From: Anaerolineae bacterium | GTDB lineage: Bacteria > Chloroflexota > Anaerolineae > B4-G1 > DUEL01 | Assembly (NCBI GenBank): GCA_025060135.1 | Contig: JANXCY010000007.1 | Coordinates: 1-53,094, forward strand | Length of the DNA stretch: 53,094 nt | Direction of reading: 5' to 3' | Part shown: positions 41,024 through 49,510 of the stretch, piece by piece | Layout: the number at the start of each line of letters is the position of its first letter | How positions within the stretch are numbered: the stretch's first letter is position 1 | The notes under the pieces: generated by a model | What the model saw: the letters and a program-made list of their open reading frames with translations, nothing else | Databases searched by the model: none | Told to the model about the DNA's origin: nothing | Program-made: the position numbers and the translations under genes

Positions 41024-44000
41024 CTATTTCAGTTGCTCCAGCACTTCCCGCAGCCGCTCTGGCCAGCCGCGCACCAATGGCAGGTAGATCGCCTGCCGAC
41101 CCACATGGGCCAGGTCGCCCAGGCGGCGCTGCAGCCGCTCCCGCGCGGTGCCGTCCAGACCGGGCATCTGAAGGGTCAGGTGGTCGTTCTCGGCCACGAT
41201 GCGGGTAACACCGGCATCCCGGGCCAGGACCTTCAGCCGCAATCCCAGAAAGAGGTTGCGGACCGGAGGGGGCGGAGGGCCAAAACGGTCCGTCAGTTCC
41301 GCCTCCATTTCGGCGATCTGCCGCTCCTCGCTCAGCGCGGCCAGGCGCCGGTAGAGGCGCAGGCGCAGGTGCTCATCGGGGACGTAGTCCGACGGCAGGC
41401 CCATAGCCAGCGGCAGGTCGATGTGGATGCCGCTCATCGGCTCCGGCGGCGGAGGACGGCCCTCCCGCCGGGCCCGCAATTCCTCTACCGCGCGCGCCAG
41501 GAGGCGCGTGTAGAGGTCAAACCCGATCGCCGCAATGTGCCCGCTCTGACGGGTCCCCAGTATTTCTCCCGCTCCGCGCAGTTCCAAGTCCCGCATAGCA
41601 ATGGAATAACCCGCGCCCAGGTCACTGAACTCCCGAATTGTCTCCAGCCGCTGGCGCGCATCCTCCGTGAGCCGGCCGGGGGAGTGCAGGAAGTAGGCGT
41701 AGGCCCGCCGGGCCCCCCGGCCCACCCGGCCCCGTAACTGGTAGAGTTGCGCCAGTCCGAACCGCTCCGCCTGTTCTACGATTAACGTGTTGGCGTTGGG
41801 GATGTCCAGCCCGCTCTCAATGATGCTGGTGCAGAGCAGGACGTCCACCTCGCCGGCGACGAAGCGGAGCATGGTCTCTTCCAGTTCCCGTTCCGGCATC
41901 TGCCCATGGGCAACGGCGATCCGGGCCTCCGGCACCAGTCGCTCCAGGTGGCGGCGGACTCCCTCTATGGTCTGCACCCGGTTGTGGACGTAGAAGACCT
42001 GCCCGGAGCGTTCCAGTTCCCGCAGGATCGCCCGTCGGACCAACTGCGCATCGTACGGGCCCACGTAGGTGGCCACCGGCAACCGCTCCTCCGGCGGCGT
42101 CTCTATGATGCTGATGTCCCGTACGCCGGTCAGGGAAAGGTAGAGGGTGCGGGGGATGGGGGTGGCCGTCATCGTCAGGACGTCTACTTCCGTCCGCAAC
42201 TTTTTTAGCCGTTCCTTGTGGGTTACGCCGAAGCGCTGTTCCTCGTCTATGATGACCAGGCCCAGGTCTTTGAAGGCGACGTCGTTCTGCAGGAGACGGT
42301 GGGTGCCGATGACGATGTCCACCGTCCCTTCCCGCAGGCCCTCCAGGATGCGGGCCTGCTCCGCCGGGGTGCGGAAGCGGGAGAGGTGCTCCACGACGAC
42401 GGGGAAGGGAGCCAGCCGGTGGCGGAAGGTGGTGTAGTGCTGTTGGGCCAGGACGGTGGTGGGCACCAGAACGGCCACCTGTTTGCCGTCCATGACCGCT
42501 TTGAAGGCGGCGCGCAGGGCCACTTCTGTCTTGCCGTAGCCGACGTCGCCGCAGATGAGGCGGTCCATGGGACGGGGGCGCTCCATGTCGGCTTTGACTT
42601 CGGCGATGGCCCGCGCCTGATCGGGGGTCTCCACGTACGGGAAGGCGGCCTCCAGTTCGGCCTGCCAGGGGGTATCGGGGCTGAAGGCGTGGCCCGGGGC
42701 CAGTTCCCGGGCCGCGTAGAGTTCCAGCAGTTCCCGGGCCACCTCCTCCACCGCCCGGCGGGCGCGCGCCTTCACCTGGCTCCACTCCGCGCTGCCCAGG
42801 CGGCTGAGGGCCGGTGGCGCCTCGTCCGCGCCCACGTACCGGCTCAGCCGGTCCACCTGGTGGATGGGGACGTAGAGCCGGTCTCGCCCGGCGTACTCCA
42901 CCAGCAGGTACTCCCGCTCTTCGCCCTCCAGGGTGAGAGTAACCAGTCCCCGAAAGATACCGATGCCATAGTCTTCGTGGACGACGTAGTCGCCCGGGGT
43001 GAGGTCGGCATAGAGGGATTCAGGGGCGACCCGGCGGCGGTAGAGGGGACGGCGGGGCTCCGGCATCCGCCAGCCGAAGATTTCGGCGTCGGTGAGGACC
43101 CTCACCCCCACCCCCCTGCCCCCCTCCCCCTCTCCCGCCCTGCGGGAGAGGGGGAGGGGGAAGCCGCCGGAGGCGGCGGGGGAGGGGGTGAGGACAAACC
43201 CCTCCTCCAGCGACCCGTGGACAAAGGTGAGGGGGCGGTGGGGCGGTTCGGGAAGTCCCTCCACTGGCAGGACGGGGTCGTGGCGGTCGCTCCAGACCTC
43301 CGCCAGCCGCCCGGCCTGTCGGCTCACCAGGACCACCCATTGGCCCGCGCGCAGGGTCCGCTCCACGTCCTGCATCAGGTCACCCAGGTTGCCGCCGTAG
43401 CGGGGAGCGGGGTGGAAGCAGGCGGCCAGGTCGCCCGTTACCTCCTCCTCGCCGTGCCCCAGGACCAGGTGGGGGCGGTCGGTCAGCCGCTCCTGCCAGT
43501 CGTCCCAGGTCAGGTACGGGATGGGGTAATCCGGGGGGAGGAGGCCTTCCTCCTCGGCGGTCCGACGCAGGCCCACTGCCTCTTCCTCCAGTTCCGCCCA
43601 GGCGTCCCAGCACTCCGCCGGTTCGTCCACGGCCAGAATGCCATCGGGAGGGAGATAATCCAGGAGGGTGGCGGGATGGGTGTAGAAGAGGGGCAGGTAG
43701 AACTCCAGGCCGGGGAAAGGAACGCCCGCCGCCAGCGCTTCCCGATGGGCGGCCAGTTCTTCGGCGATTTCCGGGGGATGCGAAGCAGAAAGCCAGTTCT
43801 GCAAACTTTCCGCCTGTGCCACGATGCGCGGGCCGTGTCTGGGCAGCGCTTCCCGCGCCGGGACAACCGTTACCTCCTCCAGCCGGGCGGCCGAGCGCTG
43901 GGTAGCCGGGTCAAAGCGGCGGATGGACTCAATCTCCGGGCCGAAGAGTTCTATGCGGACCGGCGCGTCGTCGCCCGGGGGGAAGATGTCCAAGATGCCG

Positions 44001-44542
44001 CCCCGATGGCTGAACTGGCCAGGCATCTCCACGACGCTCACGGGCTCGTAACCCAGGCCGGCCCAGCGGCGCAGGGTGGCCTCCAGGTCCAGGGTCTGAC
44101 CGACGCGCAGGGTGTGGTTGCCGGCGCGAAATTCTCGAACCGGCAGGGTAGGCTGCATCATCGCGCGGGCAGAGGCGACGACGACCAGGCCGGGGGGCGG
44201 GTCCAGGAGCGCGCGCAGGACGGCCAGGCGCGCAGCTACCGTCTCGCGCGGCCAGGGAGCGCGCTCGTAGAAGAGGGTGGGAGGCTCGGGGAGCCTCAGG
44301 ACGCGCGCCGGCTCCGGATGCCAGTCCGTCAGGGCCTGATGGAGGGCGCGCGCTCGCGCTACGCTCCCCGCGACCAGAAGGAGGGGCCGCTCCAGGTCGC
44401 GGGCCAGCGCGGCCGCCACCGCCGGACGAGCAGAGCGAAGAAGGCCCAGAGGCGGAGGGAAATCGCCCCCGCGAACCTCCTCCCGCAACTGCTGATACGC
44501 TGGCAGGTCGCTCAGCCAGGCAAGAAGGCCAGAGAGGTTCAT
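41024..44542 (-). CDS. mfd: Transcription-repair coupling factor
   Basis: A 1172-residue Mfd. It has an N-terminal UvrB-like region, an RNA polymerase interaction domain near 490-550 (PGDYVVHEDYGIGIFRGLVT) and RecG-like helicase motifs: Walker A ICGDVGYGKTEVALRAAFKA, DEEQ box VIIDEEQRFGVTHKERLKKL and TMTATPIPRTLYLS. A C-terminal TRCF domain with DRFGPPPPPVRN follows. Mfd removes stalled RNA polymerase and recruits UvrA. Residues about 449-481 are an inserted Gly/Arg/Pro stretch encoded by a palindromic repeat, lying between EEGFVL and VLTDAEIFGW in a domain linker. ATG 44542 is the natural start. Confidence 0.96.
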   Translation of the reverse strand: MNLSGLLAWLSDLPAYQQLREEVRGGDFPPPLGLLRSARPAVAAALARDLERPLLLVAGSVARARALHQALTDWHPEPARVLRLPEPPTLFYERAPWPRETVAARLAVLRALLDPPPGLVVVASARAMMQPTLPVREFRAGNHTLRVGQTLDLEATLRRWAGLGYEPVSVVEMPGQFSHRGGILDIFPPGDDAPVRIELFGPEIESIRRFDPATQRSAARLEEVTVVPAREALPRHGPRIVAQAESLQNWLSASHPPEIAEELAAHREALAAGVPFPGLEFYLPLFYTHPATLLDYLPPDGILAVDEPAECWDAWAELEEEAVGLRRTAEEEGLLPPDYPIPYLTWDDWQERLTDRPHLVLGHGEEEVTGDLAACFHPAPRYGGNLGDLMQDVERTLRAGQWVVLVSRQAGRLAEVWSDRHDPVLPVEGLPEPPHRPLTFVHGSLEEGFVLTPSPAASGGFPLPLSRRAGEGEGGRGVGVRVLTDAEIFGWRMPEPRRPLYRRRVAPESLYADLTPGDYVVHEDYGIGIFRGLVTLTLEGEEREYLLVEYAGRDRLYVPIHQVDRLSRYVGADEAPPALSRLGSAEWSQVKARARRAVEEVARELLELYAARELAPGHAFSPDTPWQAELEAAFPYVETPDQARAIAEVKADMERPRPMDRLICGDVGYGKTEVALRAAFKAVMDGKQVAVLVPTTVLAQQHYTTFRHRLAPFPVVVEHLSRFRTPAEQARILEGLREGTVDIVIGTHRLLQNDVAFKDLGLVIIDEEQRFGVTHKERLKKLRTEVDVLTMTATPIPRTLYLSLTGVRDISIIETPPEERLPVATYVGPYDAQLVRRAILRELERSGQVFYVHNRVQTIEGVRRHLERLVPEARIAVAHGQMPERELEETMLRFVAGEVDVLLCTSIIESGLDIPNANTLIVEQAERFGLAQLYQLRGRVGRGARRAYAYFLHSPGRLTEDARQRLETIREFSDLGAGYSIAMRDLELRGAGEILGTRQSGHIAAIGFDLYTRLLARAVEELRARREGRPPPPEPMSGIHIDLPLAMGLPSDYVPDEHLRLRLYRRLAALSEERQIAEMEAELTDRFGPPPPPVRNLFLGLRLKVLARDAGVTRIVAENDHLTLQMPGLDGTARERLQRRLGDLAHVGRQAIYLPLVRGWPERLREVLEQLK
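43098..43195. repeat. Palindromic repeat inserted in frame within mfd
   Basis: The outer arms are CCTCACCCCC and GGGGGTGAGG. Inside, CTCCCCCTCTCCCGC pairs with GCGGGAGAGGGGGAG around a CCT loop. This matches the C-rich LSRRxGEGEG-encoding repeat seen between genes in many bacteria. Here it is translated in mfd without breaking the frame. Confidence 0.75.
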
Positions 44543-44681
44543 CGGACGGATAGAGGGCAGATGAAGGACAAGATACCGCCGACGAACGGCGGTTGACCGA
44601 CCCGGGAAGCCAAAAAGTGCATAATGAACATCATTTTATTTTACTACAGAATTAGGGATAGGACAACCTGTTCTTCGGTGC

Positions 44682-44710
44682 TTGACTTTACACCCCAAAA
44701 TGGGTATAAT
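44682..44710 (+). promoter_or_regulatory. Promoter of the small membrane protein/ppdK unit
   Basis: TTGACT (44682-44687), a 17-base spacer and TATAAT (44705-44710). The start would lie about 20 bases before AGGAGG and the ATG at 44739. Confidence 0.8.
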
Positions 44711-44738
44711 ATTCCTCACTTCGCCAGGAGGTTATAGG

Positions 44739-45122
44739 ATGAGGAACCGGCTTTCCGTGATCGGGGTGTTGATTTTGCAAGCCATAGCCATTATTCTCTA
44801 CCCCCCGACTTTCTTTCGCGAGGCTCCCCAGGCTGCGGTCCTACCTCCGGCATTGCTCATCCTGATGTTGCTGGCTCTGATCGGGATGAACTCTGGTATC
44901 CTGACCCCTGTGGCCGGACGAGTGTCTCTGGTCTTCGTCCAAGGCCTCAACGTGGTCATCCGGCTGCTGACCATTCCTCCCCACCTGCGCGCATCGGAGG
45001 GCGGGAATTGGCCTTTCCTGATCCTCTCCGCGCTTAGTATCGTCCTCTCATGGTTGACGATCATCTGGATGGAGCGCCGCCATCCGCGCGCGCTGCTGCT
45101 GCGGCGAGCGGAAAAGGAATAA
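44739..45122 (+). CDS. Small membrane protein of unknown function
   Basis: A 127-residue protein with four hydrophobic stretches: LSVIGVLILQAIAIILYPPT, VLPPALLILMLLALIGMNSG, VAGRVSLVFVQGLNVVIRLL and FLILSALSIVLSWLTIIWME. A basic tail (RRHPRALLLRRAEKE) follows. I do not recognise a family. ATG 44739 follows AGGAGG. An extension to 44682 would include the promoter and is wrong. It lies 21 bases upstream of ppdK, so cotranscription is likely. Confidence 0.75.
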   Translation: MRNRLSVIGVLILQAIAIILYPPTFFREAPQAAVLPPALLILMLLALIGMNSGILTPVAGRVSLVFVQGLNVVIRLLTIPPHLRASEGGNWPFLILSALSIVLSWLTIIWMERRHPRALLLRRAEKE

Positions 45123-45143
45123 TATTTCTTTGGAGGTGAACAC

Positions 45144-48107
45144 GTGAACAAATGGGTCTATCTTTCCAGTACTGCCAACCGGGAATTGGCCGACGTTCTG
45201 GGCCACGTCCCCTCTCTGGATGAAAGGAAAGCTGTGCTGGGTGGCAAAGGGGCCGGCCTGGCGGATATGATGGAGGCCGGACTGCCGGTCCCTCCAGGTT
45301 TCACCATCACCACCCAGGCCTGCGTCGCCTACATTAATGCCGGTAACCGCTTCCCCGATGGCCTATGGGAGCAAGTCCTGGAGGCTATGAAGCAAATAGA
45401 ACAGGAGACCGGTAAGCGATTCGGCGACCCCACAAACCCTCTGCTGGTGTCTGTCCGCTCCGGTGCCAAGTTCTCTATGCCTGGCATGATGGATACTATC
45501 CTCAACGTCGGCCTGAACGACCAGACGGTCCAGGGGATGATTCAACTGACCGGTAACGAGCGTTTCGCCTGGGACGCGTACCGGCGTCTCCTGGACATGT
45601 TCGGGCGCATCGCTCTGGGTGTCCCCGAACATCGCTTCAGCGAAACGATGGAGGAAATGAAAGCCGAGCGGGGAGCCCAGGCGGATACCGATCTGACGGC
45701 CGAAGACCTGAAGGAATTGGTCCGGCGATACAAACAAATCTACCAGGAGGAACTGGGACGGGACTTCCCCCAGGACCCGTTGGAGCAGTTGCGTATTGCC
45801 GTAGAGGCCGTCTTCCGCTCCTGGATGGGCAAACGGGCCGTGGATTACCGCCGCGCCGAGGGGATCCCGGACGACCTGGGCACTGCTGTCAACGTGGTGA
45901 CCATGGTCTTCGGCAACATGGGCTGGGATAGCGGCACCGGTGTAGCCTTTACCCGCGACCCCGCCACCGGTGAGAAGCGGTTTTTCGGTGAGTACCTGCT
46001 GAACGCCCAGGGTGAGGATGTGGTGGCGGGCATCCGGACTCCCCGGCCTGTGGCGGAGATGCAAAAGGAACTCCCCGAAGTCTACGCCCAGTTGGTGGAA
46101 ATTGCTCAGAAACTGGAGCGGTACTATCGGGATATGCAGGACATTGAGTTCACCATTGAGCGGGGCAAACTCTGGATGCTCCAGACCCGCTCGGGCAAGC
46201 GGACGGCCCGCGCGGCAGTCAAGATCGCTGTGGATATGGCGAATGAGGGGCTGATCACCCGGGAGGAGGCCGTCATGCGCGTCCAGCCCCGAGAAGTGGA
46301 CGCGCTCTTGCATCCCCAGTTTGATCCCATGGAGATAGAAAAGGCACGGGCCGCGGGGCGGCTCCTGGCAACGGGCGTCAACGCCTCCCCCGGCGCGGCT
46401 GTCGGGATGCTGGCTTTTGACGCCGATACGGCTGAGGCCTGGGGCAAAGAAGGCAAGCCCGTCATTATGATTCGCCCGGAGACCAAGCCCGACGACGTCC
46501 ACGGGATGATTGCCTCTAAAGGTATCCTGACCAGCCGGGGCGGGGCTACGGCCCACGCTGCCGTTGTTGCCCGTCAGTTCGGAATCCCTGCCGTCGTCGG
46601 CGCTGGTGCCCTTCAGATCGACCTGGAGGCGCGCGAGGTGCGCGTCGGTGCCAGAGTCCTGCGGGAAGGAGACTGGGTCTCCCTGGACGGCGCCACTGGT
46701 GAAGTCTTTGAAGGCCAAATCCCCACCGTCTATCCGGACTTTGATCGGGAGGTGGAACTGCGCACCCTTCTGGAGTGGGCTGACGAGATTGCTGCCACCG
46801 AGGGCATCCGCCAGTGGCCCGCTGACTACGAGGGCTTCCCCACCCAGGGCCTCCAGGTTTGGGCCAACGCCGACTACCCCAAAGACGCCCGCCGGGCCCG
46901 GGCATACGGCGCAAAGGGCATTGGCCTCTGTCGCACCGAGCACATGTTCTTTGAGCAGGAACGCCTCCCCTACGTCCAGGAAATGATCCTCAATGCTGAA
47001 GAGGCCCAGTTGCTCCTGGACCGGCGCGATCGCATCCAAGAGTGGCTCCGCAAAGGGAGCGAGGATGGCCGGCCGATTACTCCCGACCGCCGCGCGGAAC
47101 TGGAGGCAGAACTCCAGGCAGTAGAGGCAGAAATTGCGGCATCCCCTGCCGTGCAAAAGTACCTGGGCGCGCTGGAGAAACTCCTCCCTTACCAACGCTC
47201 CGACTTCTACGGCCTCTTTGAGGCCATGGACGGCCTGCCGGTCATCATCCGGTTGATTGACCCGCCGCTTCACGAGTTCCTGCCCTCCCTGGAGGAACTG
47301 CTGGTGAAGGTTACGGAGATGCGACTGAACAACTACGAGGGGCCGGAGCGGGAAGAGGCGGAGCGGCTGCTGGCCGCCGTTCAGCGGATGCATGAGGCCA
47401 ACCCGATGATGGGTTTGCGGGGCATCCGGCTGGGGATCACCTATCCGGACATCACCAAGATGCAGGTGCGGGCCATCTTTGAGGCAGCCTGTCAGGCGGC
47501 CAAGAATGGCATCGTCGCCAAGCCGGAGGTCATGATTCCCCTCACCGGCCATGTCAACGAGTTGAGGGTAACCCAGCGGGAACTGGAGGCCGTAGCGAAG
47601 CAGGTGATGGAGGAACAGGGCGTGGAAGTGGAGTACAAATTTGGGACCATGATTGAGGTCCCGCGCGCGGCTATCACTGCTGACGAGATTGCCTCTATGG
47701 CCCAGTTCTTCTCCTTCGGCACCAACGACCTGACTCAGATGACCTTCGGCTATAGCCGGGACGACGCGGAGCGGAACTTCCTGGTGCGGTACGTGGAGCG
47801 GGGTATCCTGCCGGATAACCCCTTCCAGGTACTGGACCGGCGGGGTGTGGGTGAACTGGTCCGGATGGGTGTCCGGCTGGGCCGTCAGACCCGTCCCGAC
47901 CTGGAAGTGGGTATCTGCGGCGAGCACGGCGGCGAGCCCTCGTCCATTGAGGTCTGCCATCTGGTGGGGCTGAACTACGTCTCCTGCAGCCCCTTCCGGG
48001 TACCCATTGCCCGGCTGGCGGCGGCACAGGCGGCCATCCGCCACCGGGGTCGGGTCCTGGGCCAGATCGCCGATACCGCTGGCGCCTACTACGTGGCCAA
48101 AGACTGA
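45144..48107 (+). CDS. ppdK: Pyruvate, phosphate dikinase
   Basis: A 987-residue enzyme converting pyruvate + ATP + phosphate to PEP + AMP + PPi, or running in the glycolytic direction in anaerobes. The ATP-grasp region has GGKGAGLADMMEAGLPVPPG and VSVRSGAKFSMPGMMDTILN. The swivelling domain carries the phosphohistidine motif TSRGGATAHAAVVARQ (His 471). The PEP-binding domain has GIGLCRTEHMF, FGTNDLTQMTFGYSRDD and the catalytic GICGEHGGEP (Cys 925). It is about 100 residues longer than typical. One extra block lies at about 615-680, a charged helical stretch (LLLDRRDRIQEWLRKGSEDG). The start is GTG at 45144 after TGGAGGTGA. Confidence 0.96.
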   Translation: MNKWVYLSSTANRELADVLGHVPSLDERKAVLGGKGAGLADMMEAGLPVPPGFTITTQACVAYINAGNRFPDGLWEQVLEAMKQIEQETGKRFGDPTNPLLVSVRSGAKFSMPGMMDTILNVGLNDQTVQGMIQLTGNERFAWDAYRRLLDMFGRIALGVPEHRFSETMEEMKAERGAQADTDLTAEDLKELVRRYKQIYQEELGRDFPQDPLEQLRIAVEAVFRSWMGKRAVDYRRAEGIPDDLGTAVNVVTMVFGNMGWDSGTGVAFTRDPATGEKRFFGEYLLNAQGEDVVAGIRTPRPVAEMQKELPEVYAQLVEIAQKLERYYRDMQDIEFTIERGKLWMLQTRSGKRTARAAVKIAVDMANEGLITREEAVMRVQPREVDALLHPQFDPMEIEKARAAGRLLATGVNASPGAAVGMLAFDADTAEAWGKEGKPVIMIRPETKPDDVHGMIASKGILTSRGGATAHAAVVARQFGIPAVVGAGALQIDLEAREVRVGARVLREGDWVSLDGATGEVFEGQIPTVYPDFDREVELRTLLEWADEIAATEGIRQWPADYEGFPTQGLQVWANADYPKDARRARAYGAKGIGLCRTEHMFFEQERLPYVQEMILNAEEAQLLLDRRDRIQEWLRKGSEDGRPITPDRRAELEAELQAVEAEIAASPAVQKYLGALEKLLPYQRSDFYGLFEAMDGLPVIIRLIDPPLHEFLPSLEELLVKVTEMRLNNYEGPEREEAERLLAAVQRMHEANPMMGLRGIRLGITYPDITKMQVRAIFEAACQAAKNGIVAKPEVMIPLTGHVNELRVTQRELEAVAKQVMEEQGVEVEYKFGTMIEVPRAAITADEIASMAQFFSFGTNDLTQMTFGYSRDDAERNFLVRYVERGILPDNPFQVLDRRGVGELVRMGVRLGRQTRPDLEVGICGEHGGEPSSIEVCHLVGLNYVSCSPFRVPIARLAAAQAAIRHRGRVLGQIADTAGAYYVAKD

Positions 48108-48114
48108 TCGCCCT

Positions 48115-48152
48115 GGAGGTGCCGGGCATTCTGAAGAGTGCCCGGCACCTCC
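48115..48152 (+). terminator. Hairpin terminator after ppdK
   Basis: A perfect 14-base stem GGAGGTGCCGGGCA/TGCCCGGCACCTCC with a 10-base loop, 7 bases after the stop. The following T tract is weak (TCTCG). It shares its core with the terminator at 40038. Confidence 0.7.
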
Positions 48153-48311
48153 TCTCGTGGAAATACGTTTGAGCAGCCTATCAGGCGACCATCCGTCAAC
48201 TGAAAATCTTGGAGCGTGTCTCCGTATGACTATTTTGCCGCTGGGATTCTGCTCCTTACTATCCCCATCTGCGAACATTCATATTCCATGCTCCTCAGTG
48301 TCTACGAATCT

Positions 48312-48330
48312 CCAGCAATTGCATTGCTGG
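48312..48330. other. Hairpin in the moaC upstream region
   Basis: CCAGCAAT-TGC-ATTGCTGG, a perfect 8-base stem. The 235-base gap 48153-48387 shows no convincing gene, and I could not match it to the molybdenum cofactor riboswitch by eye. Confidence 0.45.
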
Positions 48331-48387
48331 GGGTGCTGGATCGCGATGATGGAAACTGGGGAATGAGCCCACGCGTCCGTGGACGGT

Positions 48388-48888
48388 ATGTACGAAACAA
48401 GAAATACGGAAACCGAATCCCTCACCCACCTGGACGAGCGCGGCGCGGCCCGGATGGTGGACGTCTCGGAGAAGACCCCCACGGTCCGGGAAGCCGTGGC
48501 CGCCGGGGAGGTCTGGATGCAACCTCGGACGCTGGCCCTTATCCAGTCCGGCGGCATTCCCAAGGGAGACGTCCTCGCCGTTGCCCGCGTCGCAGGCATT
48601 ATGGCCGCCAAGCGAACCCCCGAACTGGTCCCTCTCTGCCATCCTCTGCCCCTCACCGCGGTGGAGGTGGATTTCTCGTTTGACGAAGAACGGTCGGTGG
48701 TGGGCATCACCGCGCGCGTCCGCTGTACCGGAGCAACCGGGGTGGAGATGGAAGCGCTCACCGCCGTTGTCGTCGCCGCGCTGACCGTCTACGACATGTG
48801 CAAGGCGGTGGACCGGGGCATGCGGATTCAGAACGTCCGCCTCCTGCGCAAGAGTGGAGGAAAAAGCGGCGACGTTGTCCTGGAGTAA
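48388..48888 (+). CDS. moaC: Cyclic pyranopterin monophosphate synthase MoaC
   Basis: A 166-residue enzyme of molybdenum cofactor synthesis. It has [20 protein letters not shown], the conserved [20 protein letters not shown] followed by [23 protein letters not shown] and [14 protein letters not shown]. It converts 3',8-cyclo-GTP to cPMP. ATG 48388 is the likely start, and a GTG at 48379 is in frame. The stop lies one base before the MOSC gene start. No moaA is in the window. Confidence 0.95.
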   Translation: MYETRNTETESLTHLDERGAARMVDVSEKTPTVREAVAAGEVWMQPRTLALIQSGGIPKGDVLAVARVAGIMAAKRTPELVPLCHPLPLTAVEVDFSFDEERSVVGITARVRCTGATGVEMEALTAVVVAALTVYDMCKAVDRGMRIQNVRLLRKSGGKSGDVVLE

Positions 48889-48889
48889 C

Positions 48890-49324
48890 ATGCGCGGCAC
48901 CGTGGTCGCCGTCTGTATCAGCCAGAGGAAGGGAACCTCCAAGCAGAACGTAGGACGGGCTCTCTTGCGCTCCGATTGGGGGGTGGAGGGAGATGCCCAT
49001 GCGGGCCCCGGGCATCGTCAGGTCTCCCTGCTGGCATGGGAATCCATCCAACGGATGCGCGTCCAGGGCCTGGATGTCCGGGAAGGGAGTTTCGCCGAAA
49101 ACATCACCACCCGAGGCATAGAACTCCATACCCTGCCGGTGGGCACCCGCATGCGTATCGGGAAGGCACTGGTAGAAGTTACCCAGATCGGCAAACTCTG
49201 TCACACCCGTTGCGCCGTCTTTCGGGCTGTGGGAGATTGCGTGATGCCCAGGGAGGGAATTTTCGTCCGCGTCCTCCAGGGCGGCGAGGTCGCCGTGGGG
49301 GATGAGATAGAAGTTCTCCCGTAG
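48890..49324 (+). CDS. MOSC domain protein
   Basis: A 144-residue protein: VVAVCISQRKGTSKQNVGRA, GVEGDAHAGPGHRQVSLLAW, GSFAENITTRGIELHTLPVG and VTQIGKLCHTRCAVF, with the conserved MOSC cysteine in LCHTRC. MOSC proteins act in cofactor sulfuration or Moco handling, and stand-alone forms are common beside moa genes. ATG 48890 follows GGAG (in the moaC end). Translation is coupled to moaC. Confidence 0.92.
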   Translation: MRGTVVAVCISQRKGTSKQNVGRALLRSDWGVEGDAHAGPGHRQVSLLAWESIQRMRVQGLDVREGSFAENITTRGIELHTLPVGTRMRIGKALVEVTQIGKLCHTRCAVFRAVGDCVMPREGIFVRVLQGGEVAVGDEIEVLP

Positions 49325-49366
49325 TTGCGCGTCGGGGAACTCCAATGTAGAATAAACTTCATCGGA

Positions 49367-49409
49367 AATAGGAGCGGATAAACGCGGACGAGAGCGGATT
49401 GTCCTTGGT
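49367..49409. repeat. Dispersed short repeat, copy 2
   Basis: AATAGGAGCGGATAAACGCG and the following GGACGAGAGCGGATTGTCC resemble the block at 4498-4540 with a few changes. Confidence 0.45.
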
Positions 49410-49440
49410 AGACAAGACGAATAGACCAGACAAAGACAAA

Positions 49441-49469
49441 TTGTCTTACCCGATGTTATTTCCGATAAA
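49441..49469 (+). promoter_or_regulatory. Possible promoter of the nuo operon
   Basis: TTGTCT (49441-49446), a 17-base spacer and GATAAA (49464-49469), about 40 bases before the nuoB start. It is weaker than other promoters here. GGGAGG (49495-49500) precedes ATG 49511. Confidence 0.45.
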
Positions 49470-49510
49470 ATCCCAAGCCATCCAATTCTTCTTAGGGAGG
49501 CAATGCCCAG

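Noticed and set aside
42218-44596. A 792-codon plus-strand frame opposite mfd
   Set aside because: mfd has all family motifs on the other strand. This frame is low-complexity Gly/Arg/His-rich and has no ribosome site.
45363-48278. A 971-codon open frame on the minus strand opposite ppdK
   Set aside because: It is the mirror of a highly conserved PPDK. High GC and third-position bias keep the opposite frame open, and the translation has no recognisable domain.
48153-48387. A molybdenum cofactor riboswitch before moaC
   Set aside because: Only one short stem was seen. The conserved riboswitch elements could not be matched by eye. A covariance model scan would decide.
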